From contig JAFUGJ010000025.1 of NCBI GenBank assembly GCA_017469425.1, positions 1 to 64,000 on the forward strand: DNA of 64,000 bases, in the 5' to 3' direction. Both the position numbers and the translations under genes were made by a program. The notes below the pieces were generated by a model, which was not told the DNA's origin, ran no database searches, and saw only the letters and a program-made list of their open reading frames with translations. The first letter of the stretch is position 1. Every line of letters begins with the position of its first letter. This document shows, piece by piece, positions 25,439 to 36,114 of this stretch. This DNA comes from Bacteroidales bacterium (lineage in GTDB: Bacteria > Bacteroidota > Bacteroidia > Bacteroidales > UBA932).

Positions 25439-26437
25439 ATGAAAGTTGCGTTAGTAGGTGCCACGGGCCTGGTGGGCACAAGGATGCTCCAGGTACTTGA
25501 AGAAAGGAATTTCCCCGTAGATGAACTCATTCCGGTTGCATCGGAAAAATCGGTAGGCCGCAAGGTGAGTTTCCGCGGTCGCGAATGGACGGTGGTTTCG
25601 GCTGATGAAGCCATTGCCGCAAAGCCCTCGCTTGCCCTTTTCAGCGCGGGTGGAGAAACTTCGCATCAGCTCGCTCCACGCTTTGCCGAGGCGGGATGCC
25701 GGGTGGTGGATAATTCTTCATACTGGAGGATGGACCCGGGCAAGAAGCTGGTCGTTCCTGAAATCAACGGCGATGTGCTCGGCCCCGACGACTATATCAT
25801 AGCCAATCCCAACTGTTCCACAATCCAGATGGTGCTTCCCCTTGCCCCTGTACATAAAGAGCTGGGAATCAAGCGTATAGTGGTTTCTACATATCAAAGC
25901 GTCACGGGCACGGGCTACAAGGCCATCAACCAGATGAACACCGAGAGGGACGGCGGCAAATGGGGCGAGTACCCTGCCGTGTATCCCTATCCCATCGACC
26001 AGAACATCCTTCCGCACATCGATTCTTTCCTTGAAAACGGCTACACGAAGGAAGAAATGAAGATGGTGAACGAAACCAGGAAGATACTTCGCGACGAATC
26101 CATTGCCGTTACTGCCACGACCGTGCGTGTGCCCGTGCAGGGCGGCCATTCCGAAAGTGTGAATGTGGAAACCGTGAAACCTTTTACCGTTGAGCAGATT
26201 CGAAGCCTCATGGCTTCCGAACCCGGAGTCGTAGTGCAGGACGACCCTTCCGCCAATGTCTATCCCATGCCGCTGTATGCCTGGGGAAAGGACGAGGTGT
26301 TCGTGGGGCGCATCCGCCGCGACTTCACGGTGGTGAACGCTTTCAATTTCTGGTGCGTGAGCGACAATATCAGAAAGGGCGCCGCCACCAACGCCGTCCA
26401 GATTGCCCAGCTGCTTCTTCGGAACGGTCTGCTATAG
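25439..26437 (+). CDS. asd: Aspartate-semialdehyde dehydrogenase
   Basis: The 332-aa enzyme reduces aspartyl phosphate to aspartate semialdehyde, the step between the two activities of ThrA and the branch point to DAP. It has the NADP-binding loop [15 protein letters not shown], the active-site Cys in [10 protein letters not shown], and the base His in [13 protein letters not shown]. It is convergent with purT; the two stop codons share the palindrome CTATAG (26432-26437). Confidence 0.96.
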   Translation: MKVALVGATGLVGTRMLQVLEERNFPVDELIPVASEKSVGRKVSFRGREWTVVSADEAIAAKPSLALFSAGGETSHQLAPRFAEAGCRVVDNSSYWRMDPGKKLVVPEINGDVLGPDDYIIANPNCSTIQMVLPLAPVHKELGIKRIVVSTYQSVTGTGYKAINQMNTERDGGKWGEYPAVYPYPIDQNILPHIDSFLENGYTKEEMKMVNETRKILRDESIAVTATTVRVPVQGGHSESVNVETVKPFTVEQIRSLMASEPGVVVQDDPSANVYPMPLYAWGKDEVFVGRIRRDFTVVNAFNFWCVSDNIRKGAATNAVQIAQLLLRNGLL

Positions 26438-27586
26438 GACGGTGTCTGCGAGCCTTTTTGCGCGTTCGCGAAGGGCATCCGTGCCGTCGGCAACATCCCC
26501 GTAAGTGAGAACGACTCCAAGCCTGCGTCCTTTATGGGCGTCGGGCTTTCCGAAGATGCGCACTCTGGTGCGGTCTTCCGTGAGTGCGTCGGTGAGATTG
26601 TATTCCGGCGGGCAGTCGTAATCCTGCGGTGCGAGCACCACTGCGCTGGCTCCTGCATGTTCGAGGTGGATGCCCGCTATGGGAAGGCCCATCACAGCGC
26701 GGAAGTGCAGTTCGAATTCACTCAGGTTGGTGGTATGCGCGAGGGTTACCATGCCGGTGTCGTGCGGGCGGGGGCTCAGTTCGGAGAACACAACGCCGCT
26801 GTCGGTAAGGAAGAACTCCACTCCCCATATCCCGGCTCCCGTGAGCGCCGCCGTCACTTTCGCTGCCATGTCCTGCGCATCTTTCAGGTCTTTCTCCGAA
26901 ATCTCGTAGGGCTGCCACGATTCGCGGTAGTCGCCTCCCTTCTGCACATGTCCGATGGGAGGGCAGAAAAGGGTGGGGCTGTTTTTCTGGGTAACGGTAA
27001 GTAGGGTGAATTCCGAAGTGAAGCGAATGAATTCTTCCACTATCACTTCTTTTACATCGCCCCTGCTTCCTTCCATCGCCTCGTCGAAAGCCTTTCGGAG
27101 CTCGTCACTGGTTTTTACCACGCTCTGCCCGTGACCCGAGGATGACATGAGGGGCTTTATGACGCAGGGAAATCCTATCTTCGCGCTTGCCGCGTCAAGT
27201 TCCTCATAGGTCTTTGCGTACTCATAGCGGGCGGTACGAAGCCCGAGTTCGCGGGATGCAAGATCGCGGATGGCCTTACGGTTCATGGTGAAGTTTACCG
27301 CGCGGGCCGAAGGCACTACCTGAATGCCTTCCTGCTCAAACTCAAAGAGTTTCTCCGTGCGGATGGCCTCTATTTCCGGAACGATGACATCGGGCCTGTG
27401 CTTTCGCACTGCGGCTTCGAGGGCGTCGCCGTCGAGCATGCTGAAAACTTCGCGCTCGTCGGCCACCTGCATGGCTGGAGCATTGTCGTATCGGTCGCAG
27501 GCAATTATATGTACACCGGCCCTCTTGGCGGCAATCACGAACTCCTTGCCGAGTTCGCCGGAACCTAAAAGCAGAATCTTTTTCAT
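26432..27586 (-). CDS. purT: Formate-dependent phosphoribosylglycinamide formyltransferase
   Basis: PurT makes formyl-GAR from GAR, formate and ATP, the third purine step. The 384-aa ATP-grasp protein begins [18 protein letters not shown], has [18 protein letters not shown], the ATP-binding [14 protein letters not shown], and metal-binding [14 protein letters not shown]. No PurN (the folate-dependent alternative) is in the window, so this step appears to use formate. It is divergent from the M20 peptidase. A weak TATCTTCG sequence in the short intergenic region may be its -7 element. Confidence 0.95.
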   Translation of the reverse strand: MKKILLLGSGELGKEFVIAAKRAGVHIIACDRYDNAPAMQVADEREVFSMLDGDALEAAVRKHRPDVIVPEIEAIRTEKLFEFEQEGIQVVPSARAVNFTMNRKAIRDLASRELGLRTARYEYAKTYEELDAASAKIGFPCVIKPLMSSSGHGQSVVKTSDELRKAFDEAMEGSRGDVKEVIVEEFIRFTSEFTLLTVTQKNSPTLFCPPIGHVQKGGDYRESWQPYEISEKDLKDAQDMAAKVTAALTGAGIWGVEFFLTDSGVVFSELSPRPHDTGMVTLAHTTNLSEFELHFRAVMGLPIAGIHLEHAGASAVVLAPQDYDCPPEYNLTDALTEDRTRVRIFGKPDAHKGRRLGVVLTYGDVADGTDALRERAKRLADTVL

Positions 27587-27625
27587 TGTTGTGAATCCAA
27601 GTCACGAAGATAAGTATTTTTTTGT

Positions 27626-27633
27626 TAGTTTTG
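27626..27633 (+). promoter_or_regulatory. -7 element (TAGTTTTG) of the M20 peptidase gene
   Basis: A TAnnTTTG match 7 nt before ATG 27641, in the 54-bp region divergent with purT. No -33 TTG is visible. Predicts a nearly leaderless mRNA. Confidence 0.45.
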
Positions 27634-27640
27634 TAAAGCC

Positions 27641-28645
27641 ATGATCAACTACAATCTTTTCGAATCTATCCTCGGATTTGATTCCACTTCGGGGAAGGAA
27701 CGGCCCCTGGCGGAGTTCCTGCTGCGCAATCTCAAGGCTCCCAAGGTGGAGAGTTTCGAGGTGGGCGACGGCACGCTGAACCTCCTTTTCAGCTGGGGCG
27801 AGCCCCGCATCGTTTACTGCACTCACATGGATACGGTTCCTCCCTATATCGCTCCAAAGGTGCTTGGTGACAGGGTTACGGGCCGTGGCAGCTGCGATGC
27901 CAAAGGGCAGATAATCGCCATGTACTCCGCCTGCTGCCAGCTTGCCAAGGCGGGCAAAACGGGGTTCGGGCTGCTGCTTTTGAGCGGAGAGGAAACCGGC
28001 TCCTGGGGCGCCAAGGCATTCTCCAAGCTGCCCTTCAAGGCCGACACCCTCGTGATTGGCGAACCCACCGAAAACAAGATGGTGAGCGCATCGAAGGGAA
28101 CCAAGGCATACGAACTGACTTTCAGGGGAGAGTCTTTCCATTCAGGGTATCCCCAGTTCGGAAAGAGCGCAGTGGAACTTTTCATCGACTTCGCCAATGC
28201 CCTCCGCGCCCACGCGTTCCCTTTCGACCCCACGCTCGGCGACACGACTTATAACATAGGAAAACTCGTCAGCAACAACGCCCAGAACATACTGAGTCCG
28301 GAACTGAAGTGCAGGGTGTATTTCCGCACCACCTTCGCTTCCGACGGGGCAGTGCACGAATATATGATGACTCTTCCCGGTGGCGATGCTCCCTGGCAGA
28401 AAGCGCTCGCTGTGAATTATATAGGTGGCGACATTCCCTCGCAGTACACAACCTTCGAGGGCTTCCCCTCCGGGCCCGTCGCATTCGGCAGCGACGCCCC
28501 TCACCTCACGGGCTTTAGGCGCAAGATAATTTGCGGCCCCGGAAGCATCCGTTTCGCGCACCGAAGCGACGAACATGTGCTCACCGCCGACCTTGAAACC
28601 GCCGCCCGCAACTATATCCGCTTTTTTAACCTGTGCAATGTCTGA
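27641..28645 (+). CDS. M20-family zinc deacylase/peptidase (ArgE/DapE-like)
   Basis: A 334-aa dinuclear-zinc hydrolase. Metal ligands and catalytic residues are visible: H in THMDTVPP, D in GRGSCDAKGQ, the Glu pair in LLSGEETGSWGA, and GEPTENK. The lid domain follows (about 150-260). Family members hydrolyse N-acyl amino acids (acetylornithine or acetylcitrulline) or peptides. The compact length and HMDTVPP motif fit the Bacteroidota ArgE-like group, but no arg gene is nearby, so the substrate is uncertain. It lies between purT and purE with its own promoter. Confidence 0.8.
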   Translation: MINYNLFESILGFDSTSGKERPLAEFLLRNLKAPKVESFEVGDGTLNLLFSWGEPRIVYCTHMDTVPPYIAPKVLGDRVTGRGSCDAKGQIIAMYSACCQLAKAGKTGFGLLLLSGEETGSWGAKAFSKLPFKADTLVIGEPTENKMVSASKGTKAYELTFRGESFHSGYPQFGKSAVELFIDFANALRAHAFPFDPTLGDTTYNIGKLVSNNAQNILSPELKCRVYFRTTFASDGAVHEYMMTLPGGDAPWQKALAVNYIGGDIPSQYTTFEGFPSGPVAFGSDAPHLTGFRRKIICGPGSIRFAHRSDEHVLTADLETAARNYIRFFNLCNV

Positions 28646-28662
28646 AAACTTTTGCCGGACTA

Positions 28663-28693
28663 TTGCACTGCCCGAAAAAAACGACTAAATTTG
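28663..28693 (+). promoter_or_regulatory. Promoter of the purE-purL-purC-purM-purH-purD operon (TTG-N20-TAAATTTG)
   Basis: TTG at 28663-28665, 20-nt spacer, TAAATTTG at 28686-28693. The purE GTG follows after only 4 nt, so the mRNA should start at or within 1-3 nt of the start codon. Confidence 0.75.
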
Positions 28694-28697
28694 TAAG

Positions 28698-29165
28698 GTG
28701 AAAGTTAGTATTATCATGGGTTCAAAAAGCGACTGGGGCGTAATGTCCGCCGCTTGCGAAATTCTGGCCCGTTTCGGTATTCCCTACGAACAGAAAGTTA
28801 TCAGTGCGCACCGCACTCCCGAATTCTTTGTCGACTACATGAAAGGAGCACGCGGCCGCGGCGTGGGCATAGTCATTGCCGGAGCCGGTGGCGCCGCCCA
28901 CCTTCCGGGCATGGCCGCCGCCCTAACCTCGCTCCCTGTAATCGGGGTACCCATAAAGAGCGCTGCGCTGAACGGCTTGGATTCCCTCCTTTCCATAGTG
29001 CAGATGCCGTCCGGGGTGCCGGTTGCCACCATGGCGATAGACGGGGCAAAGAATGCGGCACTCTACGCTGTATCCATACTCGCCCTGCGGGACTCCGAAC
29101 TTGCCCAAAAACTCGAAGCCTTCCGCAAAGAACAGTCAGATAAAGTCCTCTCGACAGAACTGTAA
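28698..29165 (+). CDS. purE: N5-carboxyaminoimidazole ribonucleotide mutase
   Basis: The 155-aa product has the class I PurE signature: [22 protein letters not shown], and [20 protein letters not shown] followed by GVPI. It converts N5-CAIR to CAIR and normally needs PurK to make N5-CAIR; no purK is in the window. The GTG start at 28698 gives the expected N-terminus ([10 protein letters not shown]); the next ATG would cut into the first beta strand. It is the first gene of the operon, with 2 nt to purL. Confidence 0.95.
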   Translation: MKVSIIMGSKSDWGVMSAACEILARFGIPYEQKVISAHRTPEFFVDYMKGARGRGVGIVIAGAGGAAHLPGMAAALTSLPVIGVPIKSAALNGLDSLLSIVQMPSGVPVATMAIDGAKNAALYAVSILALRDSELAQKLEAFRKEQSDKVLSTEL

Positions 29166-29167
29166 CA

Positions 29168-32100
29168 ATGAAAGCATACAGAATATTCGTCGAAAAGTTT
29201 CCGGGATTCCAGGTTGAGGCAGAAAGCCTCAGGAATGAATTCAACGAAAACCTTTCGCTGGGGCTCCGTACCCTGCGCCTTGTCAATGTTTACGACCTTT
29301 TTGGTTTCAGCCCCGAACTGCTGGAGCGCTGCCGCTACAGCGTTTTCGGAGAAACCGTCACCGACAGCGTGAGCGACAACTGCCCCCTGCAGGGCAAACG
29401 CTACATAGCTGTTGAATACATCCCCGGCCAGTTCGACCAGAGGGCATCTTCCGCCGAAGAATGTGTCCGGCTGATTGACCCTGATGCCGAGGTGCAGATA
29501 CGCAGCTCCCGCCTGCTGATATTCGACGACGACATCAGCGACGAAACGCTCCATGCGATAAGGCATTATTTCATCAACGCCGTGGAGTGCCGCGAGAAGG
29601 ACCTTTCGCGCCTCAGCCTGAACGAGAATGCGGAGGTGCGTCCGGTGAGCACGCTGGACGGCTTCACCGAGATGACTGAAGCGGACCTGGCACCCTTCTG
29701 CAGGCAGAACGGCCTTGCCATGAATGCCGACGACCTCCGGGAAGTGCTGAACTACTTCAAGGCCCGCCACCGCAATCCCACGGAAACGGAACTTCGCATA
29801 CTCGACACATATTGGAGCGACCATTGCCGCCACACCACCTTTACCACCGAACTTGGCAAGGTGGAAGTCGACCCTTCGTTCATCAGTGCCGACATAGAGG
29901 CATCGTTGCAGAAATTCGCCGCCGTGCGAAAGGAACTCGGGCGCGAATCCAAACCCTTCTGCCTCATGGAGCTCGCAACCATAGGCGCGCGCTACCTGAA
30001 GCGCAAGGGTCTCCTCGACGACCAGGAACAAAGCGAGGAAAACAATGCATGCAGCATATATATAGATGTGGATGTGGACGGGGAGACGCAGAAATGGCTT
30101 CTTCAGTTCAAGAACGAAACCCACAACCACCCTACGGAAATAGAGCCTTTCGGCGGGGCGGCAACCTGCCTTGGCGGGGCCATACGCGACCCTCTGTCGG
30201 GCCGGGCCTATGTGTACCAGGCCATGCGCGTGACAGGTGCAGGGGATATTACAAAGAGCGTGGCCGAAACCCTTCCGGGTAAGCTTCCGCAGAGGATGAT
30301 TTCGCGCAAGGCGGCGGCAGGGTACTCCAGTTATGGCAACCAAATCGGTCTTGCTACCACCCATGTTAGGGAAATCTACGATGAGGGCTATACGGCAAAG
30401 CGCATGGAAATAGGCGCGGTCGTGGGCGCGGTGAAGGCGGATAATGTGCGGCGCGAAAGTCCTGCTCCCGGCGATGTAATCCTGCTTCTTGGCGGACGCA
30501 CCGGACGCGACGGCATAGGAGGTGCGACGGGTTCGTCCAAGGAACATACCGAAGCCTCGCTCGAAACATGCGGAAGCGAGGTGCAGAAGGGAAACGCCCC
30601 CGAAGAGCGCAAACTGCAGAGGCTTTTCCGCAGGCCGGAAGTGTCGCGACTTATCAAGAAATCCAACGATTTCGGAGCCGGGGGCGTGAGCGTTGCCATA
30701 GGCGAGCTTGCCGAAGGGCTGGATATTTGGCTCGACCGTGTGCCCGTGAAATACAGCGGACTGAATGCTACGGAGCTGGCTATCAGCGAGTCGCAGGAAC
30801 GAATGGCAGTGGTGGTTGGGGCTGAGGATGAAGCCGCTTTCCGCGGGTTCTGCCGCAGTGAGAATGTGGAAGTGACCCATGTGGCGGAGGTTACGGACCT
30901 CGGGCGCATGCGCATGTTCCGCGGAAAAGATGTTGTGGCTGATTTGGAGCGCAGTTTCATCGACAGCGCCGGAGCCCGCCATTATGCGTTTGCCACGGTG
31001 GCTGCGGTGGACGACAGAAATCCCTTTGCAAATCCGCCCGCCGGTGCTACTATGCAGCAGAAGATGGAGACCGTGCTTTCAAGCCCCAATGTGGCCTCTC
31101 AGAAGGGGCTTGTGGAGATGTTCGACTCTTCCATCGGGCGTTCCACGGTGCTGATGCCTTATGGAGGTGCCACACAGATGAGCGAGACCCAGGTTTCGGT
31201 ACAGAAACTTCCGGTGGACGGTTTTACCGACACCGCTTCGGTAATGGCTTTCGGATACAATCCCTCCCTTGCGAAATGGAGCCCCTATCACGGAGCAGCC
31301 TATGCCGTGGTCGAAGCTTGCGCCAAGGTCGTGGCGAGCGGCGCCGCCTTCGACAGAATGCGCTTCTCGTATCAGGAGTATTTCGAGCGCATGACTTCCG
31401 ACCCTCACAGCTGGGGGAAACCCCTCAGCGCCCTGCTCGGCGCCCTTGAGATGCAGCTGCAGCTCGGACTTCCTTCCATCGGAGGAAAAGACTCCATGAG
31501 CGGCACCTTCGAGCACATCAGCGTGCCCCCCACCCTCGTGGCCTTCGGAATTACTACGGTAAAAGCCTCCAAGGTGATTTCCCCTGAATTCAAAAAAGCC
31601 GGCAACGGCATCTACCTTATAAAACATACCCCGCTTCCCAACAGGATGCCGGATACGGAACAGCTCAAAGCCAACTGGCGCTATGTTACGGAGCAGATAG
31701 CCTCCGGACGCATAGTTTCGGCATGGGCACTGGGATTTGGCGGAGTGGCCGAGGCTCTTGCAAAGATGAGTTTCGGAAACAGCCTCGGTGCGGAAATCCG
31801 CATCCCAGAGGATGAACTCTTCGCACTTGACTATGGTTCCATATTGGTTGAGGCTCAAGAGCCCCTTTCCGAGGGGGTGCTGCTCGGGAAGGTCAGCGAA
31901 GACTTTGTCATAAACGGAGAGGCCGTATCCCGCGAAGCTCTTCTCGCCGCCTGGCAGAAGCCGTATTGGGGCATCTATCCTCCCAGGCTGGAAAGCAGGC
32001 AGGAGGAAAATACCGCCTCTTCCGCCGTCAAGCAGTGCATAAGCTACAAGGGCACACCTGTGGAGAAGCCTTTGGTTTACATTCCCGTTTTCCCCGGCAC

Positions 32101-32842
32101 CAACTGCGACTACGACACCGCCAAGGCGTTCCGGGCAGCGGGAGCGGAAGTTCGCATCGGGGTATTCTGCAACCTTTCGGCAGAGGATATATACAACTCT
32201 ATCGCCAGCATGAAAGCATCCATACGCGAATGTCAGATTCTGGCCCTTGCCGGAGGATTCTCCGAAGGCGACGAACCCGACGGCAGCGGCAAATTCATTG
32301 CCAATGTTCTCAACAACAAGGAGATTGCCGCCGAAATCCACGCGCTTCTCGACCGTGGCGGGCTGATTCTCGGCATCTGCAACGGTTTCCAGGCTCTGGT
32401 CAAGAGCGGCCTGCTTCCTTACGGCAGGCTGGGCATGGTGACCCGCGAATCGCCCACGCTTTTCCGCAACGACATCAACCGCCATGTATCGCAGATAGTG
32501 ACCACCCGTGTGGTAAGCACCGCTTCGCCCTGGCTTGCAGGCATGCACGAGGGCGACGAACACAGCATTGCCGTGAGCCACGGCGAAGGAAAGTTCGTGG
32601 TGAGCGAAAAACTTGCGCAGGAGCTTTTTGCAAATGGGCAGGTTGCCTTCTGCTATGCTTCCCGGAGCAATCCCAACGGCTCCACCTGCGGCATCGAGGG
32701 CATCCTCAGCCCTACCGGGCAGATACTTGGCAAGATGGGGCACAGCGAACGCTATGAAGAGGGCCTGTTCAAAAACATCGCGGGCGAGCGACGCCAGGGT
32801 ATATTTGAAAATGCAGTGAATTATTTTCGCAAAAATGGATAG
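29168..32842 (+). CDS. purL: Phosphoribosylformylglycinamidine synthase (single-chain)
   Basis: This 1224-aa enzyme turns FGAR, glutamine and ATP into FGAM. It fuses a PurS-like N-terminal domain (about 1-145), a linker, the two-lobed AIR-synthetase-like catalytic region (THNHPTEIEPFGGAATCLGG around 320; LPSIGGKDSMSGTFEH around 770), and a C-terminal class I glutamine amidotransferase (FPGTNCDYDTA; nucleophile Cys in ILGICNGFQALVKSG; His/Glu further on in SHGEGKF). Separate purS or purQ genes are therefore not needed. Its last 8 nt overlap the start of the short purC. Confidence 0.97.
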   Translation: MKAYRIFVEKFPGFQVEAESLRNEFNENLSLGLRTLRLVNVYDLFGFSPELLERCRYSVFGETVTDSVSDNCPLQGKRYIAVEYIPGQFDQRASSAEECVRLIDPDAEVQIRSSRLLIFDDDISDETLHAIRHYFINAVECREKDLSRLSLNENAEVRPVSTLDGFTEMTEADLAPFCRQNGLAMNADDLREVLNYFKARHRNPTETELRILDTYWSDHCRHTTFTTELGKVEVDPSFISADIEASLQKFAAVRKELGRESKPFCLMELATIGARYLKRKGLLDDQEQSEENNACSIYIDVDVDGETQKWLLQFKNETHNHPTEIEPFGGAATCLGGAIRDPLSGRAYVYQAMRVTGAGDITKSVAETLPGKLPQRMISRKAAAGYSSYGNQIGLATTHVREIYDEGYTAKRMEIGAVVGAVKADNVRRESPAPGDVILLLGGRTGRDGIGGATGSSKEHTEASLETCGSEVQKGNAPEERKLQRLFRRPEVSRLIKKSNDFGAGGVSVAIGELAEGLDIWLDRVPVKYSGLNATELAISESQERMAVVVGAEDEAAFRGFCRSENVEVTHVAEVTDLGRMRMFRGKDVVADLERSFIDSAGARHYAFATVAAVDDRNPFANPPAGATMQQKMETVLSSPNVASQKGLVEMFDSSIGRSTVLMPYGGATQMSETQVSVQKLPVDGFTDTASVMAFGYNPSLAKWSPYHGAAYAVVEACAKVVASGAAFDRMRFSYQEYFERMTSDPHSWGKPLSALLGALEMQLQLGLPSIGGKDSMSGTFEHISVPPTLVAFGITTVKASKVISPEFKKAGNGIYLIKHTPLPNRMPDTEQLKANWRYVTEQIASGRIVSAWALGFGGVAEALAKMSFGNSLGAEIRIPEDELFALDYGSILVEAQEPLSEGVLLGKVSEDFVINGEAVSREALLAAWQKPYWGIYPPRLESRQEENTASSAVKQCISYKGTPVEKPLVYIPVFPGTNCDYDTAKAFRAAGAEVRIGVFCNLSAEDIYNSIASMKASIRECQILALAGGFSEGDEPDGSGKFIANVLNNKEIAAEIHALLDRGGLILGICNGFQALVKSGLLPYGRLGMVTRESPTLFRNDINRHVSQIVTTRVVSTASPWLAGMHEGDEHSIAVSHGEGKFVVSEKLAQELFANGQVAFCYASRSNPNGSTCGIEGILSPTGQILGKMGHSERYEEGLFKNIAGERRQGIFENAVNYFRKNG

Positions 32843-33551
32843 ACAGCAACTTGTTTTCGACGGTTACGAAAAGCAGATTTACAGCACGGCGGACCCCGAT
32901 ACCGTAATCCTGCATTTCAAGGACGACATCACCGCCTACGACAACATCCGGCGCGCAAAGCTGACCGGCAAAGGAGCCGTCAACTGCGGCATTTCCGCCC
33001 TGCTGTTCGCCCATCTGGGCGGCAAACACATCGCAACCCATTTCATTGAGAAGATTTCCGCCGACGAGCTGCTGTGCCGCAAGGTGACTCCCATCCCCAT
33101 CGAGCTTGTGGTGCACAACTACATTGCAGGTTCCCTCGCCGACAAGCTCGACCTGCCCGAGGGCATGAAGCCGTCCACGGTCATCTACGACCTCCGCTAC
33201 AACAGCAGCGAACTCGGCGACCCCCTCATCAACGACTCTCAGGCCGTAGCCCTTGGCATCGCCAGCTTCTCCGAACTCGGGGAAATGTACGACACCGCGC
33301 GCAAAATCAACAGTTGCCTTGTGAAGCTCTTCGATGCCGCCGGGCTTAAATTCGTAGACATGAAACTCCAGTTCGGCAAAACCTCCGACGGGGCTCTCAT
33401 AGTCTCCGACGAAATCAGCCCGGATACCTGCCGCATCTGGGATGCCGACACGGACGAAAAGCTCGACAAAGACCGCTTCCGCCACGACCTCGGCAACATT
33501 GTGGACGCTTACGGCAGTGTGTATCAGAAACTTAAAAACATTCTTGGATAA
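32835..33551 (+). CDS. purC: SAICAR synthetase, short bacterial form
   Basis: The 238-aa protein joins CAIR and aspartate to give SAICAR. It matches the compact Bacillus/Thermotoga-type Pur[59 protein letters not shown], and the C-terminal [15 protein letters not shown]. It overlaps purL by 8 nt and purM by 1 nt. A second SAICAR synthetase of the long form is encoded at 39559-40497, so this step is duplicated. Confidence 0.94.
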   Translation: MDRQQLVFDGYEKQIYSTADPDTVILHFKDDITAYDNIRRAKLTGKGAVNCGISALLFAHLGGKHIATHFIEKISADELLCRKVTPIPIELVVHNYIAGSLADKLDLPEGMKPSTVIYDLRYNSSELGDPLINDSQAVALGIASFSELGEMYDTARKINSCLVKLFDAAGLKFVDMKLQFGKTSDGALIVSDEISPDTCRIWDADTDEKLDKDRFRHDLGNIVDAYGSVYQKLKNILG

Positions 33552-34582
33552 TGGCACAGTCTTACGAAAATGCAGGTGTGAATCTCGAAGCGGGCTACGA
33601 AGTTGTCCGCCGCATCAAGCAGCATGTGGCTTCCACCGCCCGCAAGGGTTCGATGGGAGGGATAGGTTCGTTCGGAGGCATGTTCGACCTCTCGGAGCTC
33701 GGGCTCAAGGAGCCGGTGCTTGTGAGCGGAACCGACGGCGTGGGCACAAAACTGAAAATAGCCTTCGCCATGGACAAGCACGACACCATAGGCATCGACG
33801 CCGTTGCCATGTGCGTGAACGATGTGCTGGCACAGGGCGCGGAACCTCTGGTTTTCCTGGATTATGTGGCTCTCGGTCACAATGTGCCGGAAAAGGTTGA
33901 GGCCATTGTCGCCGGGGTTGCGGAAGGATGCCGCCAGGCGGGCTGTGCGCTCGTAGGCGGAGAGACCGCCGAGATGCCGGGTATGTATGCCGACGGGGAG
34001 TACGACATTGCAGGATACACCACGGGTGTTGTTGAAAAATCCAAACTCATCGACGGCAGCAAGGTTGCCGTGGGCGATGTGCTTGTAGGAATTGCCTCCA
34101 GCGGGGTACATTCCAACGGCTTCAGCCTTGTGCGCAAGATAGTTGCCGACAGCGGCCATTCCTATTCCGACGCGATTCCGGAACTTGGCGGCAGGCAGCT
34201 GGGCGAGGTGCTTCTCACCCCTACGAAGATATATGTAAAGCAGGTTCTGGATGTGATTCGCAGCTGCGATGTTCACGGTGTGGCGCACATTACCGGAGGG
34301 GGCTTTGACGAGAACATTCCCCGCGTGCTGCACGACGGCCAGGGCATCGAGGTGCAGGAAGGCAGCTGGGAGATTCTTCCCGTCTTCGAACTTCTCGAAA
34401 AATGGGGAGGCATTCCGCACCGCGAGATGTTCAATATCTTCAACATGGGCCTCGGAATGGTGCTCGTACTCAGCCCTTCCGAGGCTTCCAGGGCGATTGG
34501 GATTCTGGAAAGCCACGGGGAGAAGGCTTCTGTCATAGGAAAAGTTACCGGCGTGCCCGGAGTAAATATTATCTTGAAATGA
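33551..34582 (+). CDS. purM: Phosphoribosylformylglycinamidine cyclo-ligase (AIR synthetase)
   Basis: The 343-aa enzyme closes the imidazole ring (FGAM to AIR) using ATP. Visible motifs: [56 protein letters not shown] and [13 protein letters not shown]. The ATG shares one base with the purC stop, and its own stop overlaps the purH start (ATGA), so the chain of translational coupling continues. Confidence 0.97.
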   Translation: MAQSYENAGVNLEAGYEVVRRIKQHVASTARKGSMGGIGSFGGMFDLSELGLKEPVLVSGTDGVGTKLKIAFAMDKHDTIGIDAVAMCVNDVLAQGAEPLVFLDYVALGHNVPEKVEAIVAGVAEGCRQAGCALVGGETAEMPGMYADGEYDIAGYTTGVVEKSKLIDGSKVAVGDVLVGIASSGVHSNGFSLVRKIVADSGHSYSDAIPELGGRQLGEVLLTPTKIYVKQVLDVIRSCDVHGVAHITGGGFDENIPRVLHDGQGIEVQEGSWEILPVFELLEKWGGIPHREMFNIFNMGLGMVLVLSPSEASRAIGILESHGEKASVIGKVTGVPGVNIILK

Positions 34583-36111
34583 AAAGAGCTCTTGTAAGTG
34601 TAAGCGACAAAAGCGGGCTGCTCCCCTTCGTGCAGGGGCTGCAGGACCTGGGATGGGAAATCATTGCTACCGGCGGTACCCGGAAGCTGCTGGAGAGTAA
34701 CGCTGTGAAAACCACGGGAATCAGCGAAGTTACCGGATTTCCCGAAATCTGCGACGGGCGCGTCAAAACCCTGCATCCCAAGGTGCACGGGGCCTTGCTT
34801 GCCCGCAGGGACATCCCCACACACATGGCCACCCTTGCCGAAAACGGCATCGAAACCATCGACCTCGTGTGCGTGAACCTCTATCCTTTCCGCCAGACCA
34901 TTGCAAAGGAAGGGGTGAGCATGGAAGATGCGGTGGAGAATATCGACATCGGAGGCCCCAGCATGCTGCGCAGCGCCGCGAAGAATTTTGCGAGCGTGAG
35001 CGTTGTCTGCGACCCTGCCGACTACGCTTCGGTGCTGGAAGAAATACGCACCCATGGCGACACTCTTCCGCAGACCCGCCTGCGCCTGAGCGCCAAGGCT
35101 TACACCCATACCGCCCAGTACGACATCTGCATCACAACATATATGCGCGCCCAGGCCGGGCTTGCTCCAAAACTCTTCCTGGAATACGACCATAAGCAGG
35201 CTCTCCGCTACGGTGAGAATCCCCATCAGAGCGCGGAATTCTATGCGGAAACCACCGCGTCTTCATACGCCCTGCCCTTCGCCCGTCAGATTCAGGGCAA
35301 GGAACTCAGCTACAACAATATCCAGGATGCAAACGCGGCGCTGAATGTGCTGCGCGACTTCTCCGAACCCTTCTGCGTGGCCCTCAAGCACATGAATCCC
35401 TGTGGGGCTGCGGTAGGCGCCACCATCGAAGAAGCCTGGCAGGCTGCATACGAGGCCGACAAGGTGAGCATCTACGGAGGCATAGTGGGCGTGAACCGCG
35501 AACTCACCGCCGAAGTGGCCCTCGGCATGAAACCCATCTTCCTGGAGATAGTCATCGCTCCTTCATATACTCCGGAAGCCCTGGAGATTCTTTCGGCAAA
35601 GAAAAATCTCCGTGTGCTGGAAGTCGACATGACTCCCACAGGCAAGGCTCCAACACAATATATAGGCGTGAACGGCGGCCTGCTCGTGCAGCAGCTCGAC
35701 ACTGCGGTTGAGGATATAAACGCCAAGATGTGCGTTACAGCCGTGCAGCCCACGGAGGCCCAGCTCTCCGACATGAAGTTCGGCTGGAAGATAGTGAAGC
35801 ATGTGAAATCCAATGCCATTGCAGTGGTGCGCAACGGCCATACCATAGGCATCGGAGCCGGACAGACCAACCGTGTGGGTTCAGCCGAAATCGCCCTCAA
35901 ACAGGCTCAGGCCGCCGGTTTCACCGAAGGTCTGGTGCTCGCTTCCGACGGTTTCCTGCCTTTCGACGACACCGTCGCCCTTGCCGCGCAATATGGAGTG
36001 AGCGCGATAGTTCAGCCAGGAGGGAGCATACGCGATGCCGACGCAATAGCCAAGGCGGATGAACTCGGCATTACCATGTTGTTTACAGGAGTAAGACATT
36101 TCAAGCATTAG
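34579..36111 (+). CDS. purH: Bifunctional AICAR formyltransferase/IMP cyclohydrolase
   Basis: PurH performs the last two steps to IMP. The 510-aa product begins [20 protein letters not shown] (MGS-like IMP cyclohydrolase domain, about 1-195, with [20 protein letters not shown]). It continues with the AICAR transformylase domain ([41 protein letters not shown]). I chose ATG 34579, which overlaps the purM stop, rather than an upstream in-frame start inside purM. FolD, three genes downstream, can supply its 10-formyl-THF. Confidence 0.97.
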   Translation: MKRALVSVSDKSGLLPFVQGLQDLGWEIIATGGTRKLLESNAVKTTGISEVTGFPEICDGRVKTLHPKVHGALLARRDIPTHMATLAENGIETIDLVCVNLYPFRQTIAKEGVSMEDAVENIDIGGPSMLRSAAKNFASVSVVCDPADYASVLEEIRTHGDTLPQTRLRLSAKAYTHTAQYDICITTYMRAQAGLAPKLFLEYDHKQALRYGENPHQSAEFYAETTASSYALPFARQIQGKELSYNNIQDANAALNVLRDFSEPFCVALKHMNPCGAAVGATIEEAWQAAYEADKVSIYGGIVGVNRELTAEVALGMKPIFLEIVIAPSYTPEALEILSAKKNLRVLEVDMTPTGKAPTQYIGVNGGLLVQQLDTAVEDINAKMCVTAVQPTEAQLSDMKFGWKIVKHVKSNAIAVVRNGHTIGIGAGQTNRVGSAEIALKQAQAAGFTEGLVLASDGFLPFDDTVALAAQYGVSAIVQPGGSIRDADAIAKADELGITMLFTGVRHFKH

Positions 36112-36114
36112 AAT

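Noticed and set aside
29063..32743. Long minus-strand open frames opposite purL
   Set aside because: Antisense to a complete PurL with all motifs; no conserved domain and no promoter.
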